A stretch of 64,000 nucleotides of DNA. Source: an uncultured Actinomycetes bacterium. GTDB taxonomy: Bacteria; Actinomycetota; Geothermincolia; Fen-727; JACVIW01. The notes beneath the pieces were generated by a model, which did not search any database, was not told the DNA's origin, and was given only the letters and a program-made list of their open reading frames with translations. A program made the translations under genes and the position numbers. The stretch spans positions 1-64,000 of the forward strand of contig CAKZLU010000033.1 of assembly GCA_937127245.1 (NCBI GenBank), written 5' to 3'. This document shows, in pieces, positions 45,254 to 53,514 of this stretch. Every line of letters starts with the position of its first letter. Position 1 is the first letter of the stretch.

Positions 45254-46942
45254 ATGACCAGGCATAACGATAACACGGAAAATTTGAGAGCCGAGAAGGA
45301 AAGATGGGAGAAAGAGACCCTGTCCCGATCGATCGAGGTCCTTCCTGAACGAAAGGAGAAATTCGAGACGGTTTCGGGAAGAGTTATAGAACGCCTGTAC
45401 GGACCTTGGGATATCGAGGACCTCGATTACATGAAGGACCTGGGATTTCCCGGAGAATACCCTTTTACGAGGGGTATCCACCCATCGATGTATCGAGGGC
45501 GGCTTTGGACAATCCGACAGTTCATGGGTTTTGCAGACCCCGATGTATCAAACAGGAGGCTCAAATACCTGATCGAGAAAGGCGCGCCCGGACTTAATGT
45601 GGCTTTCGATTTGCCAACGATCCACGGTCTGAATTCCGATCACCCCCTCGCGAGGGGTGAGGTGGGCAGAGACGGTGTTCCTATCGATTCGCTTGAGGAC
45701 ATGGAAAGGCTTTTTTCGGGGATAACGCTCCAACAGGTAAGCACATCTCTTGTAATTGCCTATCCGCCTGTTCCCTCAATGTACTTTGCTCTGGCATATA
45801 AGCAGGGGGCTGATTTTCGTAAACTCAGGGGAACCTTCCAAAACGATAGCATCTGCCGTGATGTCGCGGCGAACGTCAGGGTACTTCCGCGTAGAGCGGA
45901 ACTCAAACTTTGCGCAGATGTCGTTGAATATTGCACTCTCAATGTCCAGCTTTGGTATCCGATAAGCATCGTTGGCTATCAGATAAGGGAAAAAGGGTGC
46001 ACCGCTGCTCAGGAAGTAGCCTTTACCTTAAGTGAGGGGATCGAGTTCGTCAACGCATTCCTTTCAAGAGGTCTTGATATTGACAGTTTCGGCCTGAGGC
46101 TCACCTTCATGTGGAATGCTCATAATGATTTCTTCGAGGAAATTGCCAAATATAGAGCGGCAAGAAGGATGTGGGCGCGCATTATGAAGGAGCGTTTCAA
46201 GGCGAAGGACCCGAGGTCGATGATGATGAGATTCCACACGCAGACAGCCGGATGCTCGCTGACCGCTCAGCAACCTCTCAACAATATAGTCAGGGTCACG
46301 ATTCAGGCTCTTGCGGCGATACTGGGTGGTACCCAGAGCTTGCACACAGACTCCTATGATGAGGCGCTTGCGCTTCCGACGGAGGAATCCTTGAAAGTTG
46401 CGGTTAGGACGCAACAAATTATCGCTGAGGAAAGCGGGGTGGCAAACACTGTCGATCCCCTTGCGGGCTCCTATTTCGTGGAGAAGCTCACAAACGACAT
46501 AGAAGAGGAAGCGTGGGAATACATAAAAAAGATCGACGGGGTCGGCGGCATGATCGAGGCTGTGGAAACGGGTTACGTTCAAAGGGAGGTTGCCAGGGCT
46601 GCGTGGAAGTATCAAAAGGCGGTGGAAGAAGGAATTCAGGTGATAGTGGGTGTAAACAAATACGCTGAAGAGAAAGAACCAGAGATAAACATACTGAAAA
46701 TAGGAAATGAGATAGAAGAAGCTCAAAGGAGCAGGATAGCCTCACTTAAGAAGAAACGTGACAACGATAAATGCCGCCGTGCGCTTGATAAACTTCGCCA
46801 GTCGGCTTACAGGGACGAAAACCTTTTTGAACCAACAATGGAAGCGGTCATGGCTTATGCCACTTTAGAAGAGGTGTGGGACGTTTATCGCGAGCGATAC
46901 GGTGTATTTAAAGAATCTGCGCAAATGGTCGAGTCCATTTAG
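45254..46942 (+). CDS. Divergent adenosylcobalamin-dependent acyl-CoA mutase, large subunit
   Basis: This 562-residue TIM-barrel subunit aligns end to end with methylmalonyl-CoA mutase large subunits ([80 protein letters not shown]). Three key active-site positions differ. Tyr89 of the standard enzyme is Phe90, Arg207 (carboxylate binding) is Ala206, and His244 (thioester carbonyl) is Gln243 in IVGYQIREKG. SMTMNGA is changed to SLVIAYP. The substrate is therefore not methylmalonyl-CoA or isobutyryl-CoA in the usual form and is unknown. Its B12 subunit and MeaB are encoded 6 kb upstream in the same operon. GAAAGAG precedes the ATG. Confidence 0.88.
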   Translation: MTRHNDNTENLRAEKERWEKETLSRSIEVLPERKEKFETVSGRVIERLYGPWDIEDLDYMKDLGFPGEYPFTRGIHPSMYRGRLWTIRQFMGFADPDVSNRRLKYLIEKGAPGLNVAFDLPTIHGLNSDHPLARGEVGRDGVPIDSLEDMERLFSGITLQQVSTSLVIAYPPVPSMYFALAYKQGADFRKLRGTFQNDSICRDVAANVRVLPRRAELKLCADVVEYCTLNVQLWYPISIVGYQIREKGCTAAQEVAFTLSEGIEFVNAFLSRGLDIDSFGLRLTFMWNAHNDFFEEIAKYRAARRMWARIMKERFKAKDPRSMMMRFHTQTAGCSLTAQQPLNNIVRVTIQALAAILGGTQSLHTDSYDEALALPTEESLKVAVRTQQIIAEESGVANTVDPLAGSYFVEKLTNDIEEEAWEYIKKIDGVGGMIEAVETGYVQREVARAAWKYQKAVEEGIQVIVGVNKYAEEKEPEINILKIGNEIEEAQRSRIASLKKKRDNDKCRRALDKLRQSAYRDENLFEPTMEAVMAYATLEEVWDVYRERYGVFKESAQMVESI

Positions 46943-47002
46943 GGGTGGGCTCGTTTCCGCTTTTTCTGTACATACCTTGGTCTTCGTAAAGGAAGAAAGC
47001 AA

Positions 47003-47027
47003 CGGGCGCTCTTTATTAGAGCGCCCG
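47003..47027. terminator. Hairpin between convergent genes, probable terminator
   Basis: CGGGCGCTCT (47003-47012) pairs perfectly with AGAGCGCCCG (47018-47027) around a 5-base loop. No T-run follows on either strand, but the position between two convergent genes suggests termination. Confidence 0.6.
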
Positions 47028-47060
47028 CGCACTTGCCGTATTTTCAATCCACCATCCTGC

Positions 47061-49103
47061 TTATTTAGTGACCGTAAAACTCTTTCCTGCAGAGGTACCG
47101 CCAGATGTGGCTACTGTAACGTTCACTTTCCCCGATACACCTGATGGAACCTTCACCTTTATTTGGGTGTTAGACCAGGAAACATACGATGAGGCTTTTA
47201 CGCTCCCGAATTTCACGTAAGACGAGCCGCGGCTTGAGCCGAAGGCGCTCCCGCTCAACGTGACGGTTGTATCCTTCTTGCCGGATGTCGGAGAGATGGA
47301 TGATATGTTGGGTTTTACGCTGAAGGTTTTTGCGGCTGACGTACCGCCAGATGTGGTCACTGTAACGTTCACCTTCCCCGATACACCTGATGGAACCTTC
47401 ACCTTTATTTGCGTGTTCGACCAGGAAACATACGATGAGGCTTTTACGCTCCCGAACTTCACGTAAGACGAGCCGCGGCTTGAGCCGAAGGCGCTCCCCC
47501 CTAAGGTTACGGTCGAACCCTGTGTTCCTGATGTGGGCGAGGTTGATGTTATATTAGGCTTCACGCTGAAACTTTTCGCGCCACATGTCCCCCCCGGCGT
47601 AGTGACTGTCACGTTCACCTTCCCTGATACACCTGATGGAACCCTCACCTTTATTTGGGGGTTCGACCAGGAAACATACGATGAGGCTTTTACGCTCCCG
47701 AACTTCACGTAAGACGAGCCCCGGCTTGAGCCGAAGGCGCCCCCGCTCAACGTGACGGTTGTATCTTTTATTCCTGATGTGGGCGAGATTGAAGACAGGA
47801 TCGGGGTAGGAGCAGGCTCCTTGCGGTAGATCTGAAAATAGCCACCGGTGCCCCCTATGATATTTGTTGCGCTGGACGGGAACGCAACATAGTCATTGTT
47901 TCCCGTGATAGAAGCTTCGTACGCATGATCGTTTCCGACGACACCCGTAGCAGTGGTTGAACAGCATGAGATGTAACCTGTGGCGATATCTTTGTGATAC
48001 ACCTGCGTCTTGTTGGTTCCCGGATTGACGCCAAAGTTGGTAGAAAATGAGCCGAACGCCACACGGGTACCGTCAGAGGAGAGTGAAGCCCCGAAACTGC
48101 AACCTCTGCCCACAGTCCCCGCGGAGGACCTCGAGCAGCAGATCAGTTGACCCGTATTGTGGTTCTTACGGTAAACCTGCCTGAAACCGCCAGAATCCAC
48201 CCCAAGGTTTGTTGCCCACGAGTGGAAAGCCACATATGAACCATCCGAAGATATTGAGGGTTCGAAGGATTGATAACTCCCAACCGTTCCAGTCTGTGTC
48301 GCGGATGAGCAAAGAATCTGGCCGGTTTCCATATCCTTTCTGTAAACCTGGCGCATGCCGCCGGGGTCTACCCCGAAGTTTGATGCCCAAGATTCAAACG
48401 CGACGTACCTCCCGTCAGAGGATATTGATGGACAGTTGCTGTCGTCATTTCCCGGATCGCCGAGTGAATCTATTGAGCAGCAGACAATGTCTCCTGTTGC
48501 AAGGTCCTTGCGGTAAATTTGAGACATTCCATGATTATCGATCCCGAAATTGCTTGCCCACGACTCGAATGCCACGTATCTTCCGTCAGACGAGATCGAT
48601 GGCCCGCTGCTGTCATTGTTGCCGGGGACGCCTGCTGCCTCACTCGAGCAGCAGACGATGTCGCCCGTTACCAGGTCCTTGCGGTAAACTTGCATCGCAT
48701 CGAAAGGATCGACCCCGAGGTTGTAGGCCCACGACGCAAACGCCACATACCTCCCGTCAGATGAAATCGCGGGTAAACCGCTCTCATCGTCTCCGACCTC
48801 CCCCCCGCTATTGGTCGAGCAGCAGAGGATTTCCCCTGTTGTGATGTCCTTTCTGTAAACTTGGGCACAGTAACCAGGGTCAACCCCGAGGTTGGTGGCG
48901 GCGGAACCGAAAGCGACGTACCTTCCATCTGAGGAAATACAAATCCCTCCACTGTGGTTATTTCCCGGTTGTCCGGAAGCATTCGATGACGCGCAAGTGA
49001 TGTCCCCAGGTGCGGGATAGGCAGTTTGAAAACATAGAGTGGTGAGAAGCAAGAAAAGAAAGATAACCGCAAGACCGCACGCCCCTTTAAACATCTTTTT
49101 CAT
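47061..49103 (-). CDS. Secreted beta-propeller protein with three TIG/IPT domains
   Basis: This 680-residue exported protein has a signal peptide (KKMFKGACGLAVIFLFLLLT, cleaved near residue 31). Seven repeats of a PD40/TolB-like blade follow, each carrying the pattern ISSDGRYVAFESWASNFGVD and then VYRKD-TG-CCS. Three C-terminal immunoglobulin-like TIG domains occupy about residues 436-680. The repeated Cys pairs could form disulfides outside the cell. A seven-bladed propeller is a binding platform, and no enzyme motif is seen. The TIG copies are nearly identical, suggesting recent duplication. The gene stands alone between convergent and divergent neighbours. Confidence 0.82.
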   Translation of the reverse strand: MKKMFKGACGLAVIFLFLLLTTLCFQTAYPAPGDITCASSNASGQPGNNHSGGICISSDGRYVAFGSAATNLGVDPGYCAQVYRKDITTGEILCCSTNSGGEVGDDESGLPAISSDGRYVAFASWAYNLGVDPFDAMQVYRKDLVTGDIVCCSSEAAGVPGNNDSSGPSISSDGRYVAFESWASNFGIDNHGMSQIYRKDLATGDIVCCSIDSLGDPGNDDSNCPSISSDGRYVAFESWASNFGVDPGGMRQVYRKDMETGQILCSSATQTGTVGSYQSFEPSISSDGSYVAFHSWATNLGVDSGGFRQVYRKNHNTGQLICCSRSSAGTVGRGCSFGASLSSDGTRVAFGSFSTNFGVNPGTNKTQVYHKDIATGYISCCSTTATGVVGNDHAYEASITGNNDYVAFPSSATNIIGGTGGYFQIYRKEPAPTPILSSISPTSGIKDTTVTLSGGAFGSSRGSSYVKFGSVKASSYVSWSNPQIKVRVPSGVSGKVNVTVTTPGGTCGAKSFSVKPNITSTSPTSGTQGSTVTLGGSAFGSSRGSSYVKFGSVKASSYVSWSNTQIKVKVPSGVSGKVNVTVTTSGGTSAAKTFSVKPNISSISPTSGKKDTTVTLSGSAFGSSRGSSYVKFGSVKASSYVSWSNTQIKVKVPSGVSGKVNVTVATSGGTSAGKSFTVTK
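47064..47798 (-). repeat. Three tandem near-identical TIG-encoding repeats (about 245 bp each)
   Basis: The last 245 codons consist of three copies of an 81-82 residue TIG unit (common core GSSRGSSYVKFGSVKASSYV). Similarity is high in the DNA as well as in the protein, so the array is young or is homogenised by recombination. Confidence 0.9.
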
Positions 49104-49623
49104 CTCAACCCCTTTCCTCGCCTTTTTGTTCAGCGGCCATGTAGAGGTTGGTTAGGGGCATTCTTTGCGTTTCGCGCCAAAGATTGTGCTCAAAATCAAT
49201 CTCTTTACGCCGAATTATTGGCGATTTCCGATGTCCTTACATTTTATGTTTTCAGTATCGGCATTGTAAGCGGTAATCTTTAACAATTTAAATCCGCTTG
49301 CTCGAAAATCATAAGCTTTTTATTCAGGTGGATTCGCTCGCAGTAAAAGTAACGCTTGAAACCTGCAAATTTCACGAGGGTTTTCTGGATCAAAATTTCT
49401 CGGCGTGAGCTATCTCAATTCTGCATGTGAGGGCACTGGATCAATATTTTCATGGGCGCGTAAGTATTGGGGGTGCAAAGAGTCTGTGAATGTCAGATTG
49501 GGTTGGCTTTCTAACAGCTTATAACAGTAAGCATGTTGAAAAGAAAGGTGTTTCTGATATTTTGTTTGATATCATTACCATTACGCAAAGGCGGTATTTC
49601 AGGTTATTTGAGAAAGGGTTAAT
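49104..49623. other. Long intergenic region, nothing recognised
   Basis: This is 520 bases between the divergent propeller gene and the SDR gene. The sequence is AT-rich with stop codons in all frames. I find no tRNA, no recognisable riboswitch and no clear hairpin. Promoters for both flanking genes should lie here. Confidence 0.5.
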
Positions 49624-50367
49624 ATGAGAGACCTTTCCGGGACGGTTGCTCTCGTTACCGGCGCGTCGCGCGGTATAGGGAGGGCGATCGCAATTGAACT
49701 TGCCTCGCAAGGCTCTAATGTGGCGATCAATTTTAAGAGTCGCCAGGACCTCGCGCTTGAGGCCCTATGGATGATTGAGGAAGCTGGCGGTCGGGCAAGC
49801 GTTTTCAGGGCTGACGTTAGCGATCCGGATGAGTGCTCCGGGCTCGTGGAGAGAGTCGTGGAGGAGTTCGGAACCATTGATATTCTTATAAATAACGCGG
49901 GAATATGGCGGGCAAGTTTAGTAGAAGATGTTGAGCCAAAGATTTTGGAGGACATACTTTCCACCAACCTGAAGTCTCAATTTTATCTTGCGGCCAGGGT
50001 TGTTCCTTTCATGAAGAGGTCGAAATGGGGCAGAATAGTAAACATATCCTCGGTAATAGGGGTTACGGGTTTCCCAGGGGATACTGTTTATGCGGCGAGC
50101 AAAGCGGCGGCATTTGGTTTTACCAAGGCGCTAGCCAAGGAACTTGTGAGATGGAACATTACCGTTAACGCCGTTGTGCCCGGATTCATAGAAACCGATA
50201 TGTCCCATGAAGTCAACGAAGAGGTCAGAGAAAAAATCTTGAGAACAATACCGATTCGACGGTGGGGAAAACCGGAAGAAGTGGCTGACCTTGTGGTTTT
50301 TCTTGTCGAGAAGGGTTCTTACATAACGGGACAGTTATTTGTGGTTGACGGAGGATACACAATCTGA
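49624..50367 (+). CDS. SDR-family oxidoreductase, FabG-like
   Basis: This 247-residue short-chain dehydrogenase has the NAD(P) motif VTGASRGIGRAIAIELASQG, NNAG (ILINNAGIWRAS), catalytic Ser in NISSVIGVTG and the YxxxK pair in YAASKAAAFGFTKALAKELV. It ends ITGQLFVVDGGYTI. It probably reduces a 3-oxoacyl group or oxidises an alcohol, and acyl-carrier versus CoA substrate cannot be distinguished. It starts the cluster with ferredoxin, aldehyde-oxidoreductase-like and HdrA genes. Confidence 0.92.
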   Translation: MRDLSGTVALVTGASRGIGRAIAIELASQGSNVAINFKSRQDLALEALWMIEEAGGRASVFRADVSDPDECSGLVERVVEEFGTIDILINNAGIWRASLVEDVEPKILEDILSTNLKSQFYLAARVVPFMKRSKWGRIVNISSVIGVTGFPGDTVYAASKAAAFGFTKALAKELVRWNITVNAVVPGFIETDMSHEVNEEVREKILRTIPIRRWGKPEEVADLVVFLVEKGSYITGQLFVVDGGYTI

Positions 50368-50406
50368 CAATGATTCCCGTCATGAAAGTTTAACCGGGGG
50401 GAGAGA

Positions 50407-50754
50407 TTGAGGGTTAAAGCAAGGGCGATTGTGTGCACGGGTTGCGGTCTTTGCGAAATAGCCTGTGGGTATCACAGGGATGAGGCTTTTTCTCTTCTTT
50501 CATCGAGCGTGATGATTTATAGGGCGGAGGAAAAGAAGAACTATTTTGCCGTTATCGTCAAGACCGATGAAGACCTCTTTGTTGGCAGACCTGAGGGCGA
50601 GCAGGTCATGAAGCTCGGGGAACTACAGAAAGCAGGTGGAGGCGCTTCCGCGAAACCCATTCTGATCAGGGAATCCTGCGATATGTGCGAGGGAAGAGAG
50701 GAAGGTCCCCTTTGCGTTAAAGCGTGTCCCCGCAACGTCCTTTTTGTGGAGTGA
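50407..50754 (+). CDS. Four-Fe-four-S ferredoxin-like electron-transfer protein
   Basis: This 115-residue protein has an N-terminal cysteine motif CTGCGLCEIACGYHRDEAFS and a C-terminal CDMCEGREEGPLCVKACPRN, which resembles the two-cluster electron-transfer subunits that serve tungsten aldehyde oxidoreductases. The central 50 residues are a spacer rich in charged residues. The start is TTG after GGGGGGAG. It ends 10 bases before the aldehyde:ferredoxin oxidoreductase relative, its probable electron partner. Confidence 0.82.
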   Translation: MRVKARAIVCTGCGLCEIACGYHRDEAFSLLSSSVMIYRAEEKKNYFAVIVKTDEDLFVGRPEGEQVMKLGELQKAGGGASAKPILIRESCDMCEGREEGPLCVKACPRNVLFVE

Positions 50755-50764
50755 GGGTTACACC

Positions 50765-52021
50765 ATGGATTATATGTACTCAGGCGATCTGGCGATAATT
50801 GACCTTGAGTCGGGCGAGGTGGATTTCCGCGAGTTCACCGAGCTTGACGATTACGGTCCTGGTTTTTCTTCTTGCCTTGCGGTATTCAAAGAATATGAAG
50901 AATCTGACCCAGTCGTAATCGGTTCGGGTCTTTTCACCGGGACGACGGTACCGGCAAGCTGCCTTGGATTTGTACTTGCCAAAGATTCTGATTCCGACAG
51001 GGTATTCACCGTTCCGTTAAATCTTTACGCTGGCGTTGAGGTCAAGTTTTCAGGCTTTTCCGCTGTGGCAATTATCGGTAATGCTTCCTCACCGGTTTAT
51101 GTATGGCTCCATGACGGTGTGGCGGACGTGTTAGACGCCTCAAATTTTGCCTCTTCCGACACATGGAATACGACGGATTTGATCCGGTCGGAAATGGGCG
51201 ACAGACTGGTGCAAGTGATATCCTGCGGGCCTTTTGACAATAGTCACCAATTCCCGAAATCCGCAAGTATTAACTACTGGGGAAGCTTGGATCCGGGGCA
51301 TGTAGCCGCCTCATTTTTCAGGAAGAATCTGAAGGCGGTGGCGATCAGGGGGCTCGGGATGATAGACGCCGCAGACCCCGATGCCTTTTTCTCAAGTTCG
51401 CTTGAATTTCTTAAAAGATGCAAGCCCGAAAATGGCTTTGCGCTCTGGAATGAGCAAGCTGCAAAGATAGATGAGTGGGTCATGCCGCTTGTGCACAGAT
51501 ATCGTTCCTGCTACGGATGCCCGATGGCTTGTTTTCCCTTTCTGAAATACAGAGAGCAACCATCGGTTTTATCCTCAGAGGGGGTGGAGGAGCCGGGCAT
51601 TCTCCTTACGGCTTACCATGCTCTCAAACTGTTGAAGGAAAAGGGATTCAATCCCAAGGAGGCTATGGGCGTTCTGGAGGCGTGCTTGAAGATGGGGCTT
51701 GAGGCTATTGCCCTCTCAAGCGTAATCGAGCCCGATGCCATAAAGGCATCTGAAAACATAGTCGAAACCGTGAAAACAATCCAGAAAGAAAATAGAATTG
51801 CGATTGCGCCATCCGCAATGTTTGCTAACTGGTATTCAGGTGAGGAAAACAGCGCATTTTGGGAAACGCTGAATAGAGCCGCCTACACCCTTGGCATTTG
51901 CCCCATATTTCTCATCAAATCCGGAATAGACATAAGCGAGTTTTACCGATTAAGCGGTCTGGCATGCCAGACTGATTTTGACCAAGAAAGCGTCGATGCC
52001 TCGATCAATCGGCTTATTTAA
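50765..52021 (+). CDS. Short, divergent aldehyde:ferredoxin oxidoreductase-like protein
   Basis: This 418-residue protein aligns with the AOR family but is about 180 residues shorter than usual. It keeps the N-terminal strand SGDLAIIDLESGEVDFREFT, the G-x-TG loop (GLFTGTTVPA), RKNLKAVAIRGLG and the Fe-S motif CYGCPMACFPF (Cys249, Cys252, Cys256), with a possible fourth Cys379 in LGICPIF. The GGRG-type and GRAAGRGGLGAVMGS-type tungstopterin motifs are lost, so metal-pterin binding is doubtful. The start at 50765 has GAGGG upstream. It lies directly after a ferredoxin and before an amidotransferase-like gene and hdrA. Confidence 0.72.
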   Translation: MDYMYSGDLAIIDLESGEVDFREFTELDDYGPGFSSCLAVFKEYEESDPVVIGSGLFTGTTVPASCLGFVLAKDSDSDRVFTVPLNLYAGVEVKFSGFSAVAIIGNASSPVYVWLHDGVADVLDASNFASSDTWNTTDLIRSEMGDRLVQVISCGPFDNSHQFPKSASINYWGSLDPGHVAASFFRKNLKAVAIRGLGMIDAADPDAFFSSSLEFLKRCKPENGFALWNEQAAKIDEWVMPLVHRYRSCYGCPMACFPFLKYREQPSVLSSEGVEEPGILLTAYHALKLLKEKGFNPKEAMGVLEACLKMGLEAIALSSVIEPDAIKASENIVETVKTIQKENRIAIAPSAMFANWYSGEENSAFWETLNRAAYTLGICPIFLIKSGIDISEFYRLSGLACQTDFDQESVDASINRLI

Positions 52022-52038
52022 TAGCGGGATTTATCCTT

Positions 52039-53436
52039 ATGAGCTCTCGTTTTGAAAGGGCCGCAAGATACCCTCTGTTTACCTTATATAGAGAGCTCTT
52101 TGCGCGCGCTTTAAAGGATGGAAACCTGCTGGCGCCAGGGATTGCGGTTTACACAGGGAGCGGGGCGTCCCACTCGTGGATATGGTTTGCTGACCTTTTT
52201 GAAAGGCTCTGTCTTTACGATATCTCTTTCTTATCCGAGACTGATATTTTTTCCGGTGCTCTTAACGGTAAGGACGCTTTCTTCATAGGAGGTGGCGACA
52301 CGCTCGAAATGGCTTGCGCCCTAGGGGGAAAGGGCGCAAGACTTATCTCAAATTTCGTGGCAAATGGAGGTTTCTATTACGGTTCGTGTGCGGGCGCTTA
52401 TCTTGTGCTGTCAGGCGTTGACGATGGTCCTTTCAAACCTTTCAATCTGTTTCCAGGGAATATGCTTAATGTGATGAAAAACCCACCACCGCCTCGTTGT
52501 CTTCAGCATAAGTACACCGCGCCGTATGGAGACAGATATGTGTTTCATCCCGTTTACGGGGAGGTTGTGATAAAAAAGCGCGAAGCCGGAAAGGTTCCGC
52601 TGATTTTCCAAATTTCAAACGGAATAGAGGCACCTCTTTTCGGCGGACCGGTGATTGATTCCTACGTTGAAGACCATGTTATCGCGTTATATGGGATTAA
52701 GAGAACGAGGGCAGCATTCCTGTGGGAATTTCAGGAGGCGGCGAGGTTTCTCGAGGGAAAACCAGCCGTGTGCGCGGCGCCTTGCGGAAGCGGTTTGGTT
52801 TTTGTCAGCGGTCCACATCTTGAACATCCGCTTTATCCCGCCGCTTCCTGCGTCATCGCGGAGGCGCTTTTCGCGCACCTAAATGTTTATAGAAGCGGCT
52901 GTTTTTTGGATGACGTTCAGTTTCCAGAAATTGAATTTTTCAGCGGGTGGAAATACAGTGAAAGCGTGTTCGAGGTAGCGAAAAACCTACACCCCTGGGC
53001 ACAACAGCCTTCCACCTCGAGTCGTGAAAATAACCTCAAGAACGTGATTTATTCTCTAAAAAGAGTTTTGAGTAACGCAAGGATTGTGGCCTACGGTCTT
53101 GAGAAAATGCCAGTTGCATGGAAAATCGGGCTTAAGGTTTGGGAGCCTGAGAAAATCAGGATGCTCTTAGAGACCGCATGGGTAAGAGTTTCATCAATGA
53201 GCCGCCGTTTGATTTGGGATTCTTACACCGAGCGTCTCGAGAATATCACAGAGATGTACTCGAGAATCACTTCCGAATTGAAAAATTTGCTTTTTCTCAT
53301 AGAAAAGGGCGCAGATTCAGACCTTGAGGTCCGAGCACTTATTGGTGAGCTGAAGAAAGTTACCGTGGCTTTTCTTTCGCTATACTTCGAGGTACTGAAA
53401 AACTCGTTCCAATGTGGACTGCCGCTCAACGGATAA
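52039..53436 (+). CDS. Glutamine amidotransferase-like (BPL_N-type) protein with helical C-terminus
   Basis: This 465-residue protein has an N-terminal class I amidotransferase-like domain (residues 30-290). GIAVYTGSGASHSWIWFADL is followed by FFIGGGDTLEMACALGGKGA, the nucleophile elbow GGFYYGSCAGAYLVLSGVDD with Cys117, and FVSGPHLEHP with a candidate His-x-Glu pair. This matches the domain also found at the N-terminus of biotin protein ligases. The last 150 residues are helical and unrecognised. No synthetase partner is fused, so the nitrogen acceptor is unknown. It sits between the AOR-like gene and hdrA, 17 bases after the former. Confidence 0.7.
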   Translation: MSSRFERAARYPLFTLYRELFARALKDGNLLAPGIAVYTGSGASHSWIWFADLFERLCLYDISFLSETDIFSGALNGKDAFFIGGGDTLEMACALGGKGARLISNFVANGGFYYGSCAGAYLVLSGVDDGPFKPFNLFPGNMLNVMKNPPPPRCLQHKYTAPYGDRYVFHPVYGEVVIKKREAGKVPLIFQISNGIEAPLFGGPVIDSYVEDHVIALYGIKRTRAAFLWEFQEAARFLEGKPAVCAAPCGSGLVFVSGPHLEHPLYPAASCVIAEALFAHLNVYRSGCFLDDVQFPEIEFFSGWKYSESVFEVAKNLHPWAQQPSTSSRENNLKNVIYSLKRVLSNARIVAYGLEKMPVAWKIGLKVWEPEKIRMLLETAWVRVSSMSRRLIWDSYTERLENITEMYSRITSELKNLLFLIEKGADSDLEVRALIGELKKVTVAFLSLYFEVLKNSFQCGLPLNG

Positions 53437-53514
53437 TTTAAGGTGCTGACCTTTTTCTATTGATGGGGCTGGAGCGCATTATTATCAGCAACTGGGATTG
53501 AAGGGGGATATGGT

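Noticed and set aside
45254-46942. Annotation as ordinary methylmalonyl-CoA mutase
   Set aside because: Overall similarity is clear, but the Tyr, Arg and His residues that define that substrate are all replaced.
47064-47798. Regular direct repeats as a possible CRISPR array or mobile repeat
   Set aside because: The period is about 245 bp and the repeats are in frame within one gene, encoding TIG domains.
48209-48844. Long plus-strand frame opposite the propeller gene
   Set aside because: It is a shadow of repeated coding sequence on the minus strand, is Arg/Cys/Pro-rich without family resemblance and has no ribosome-binding site.
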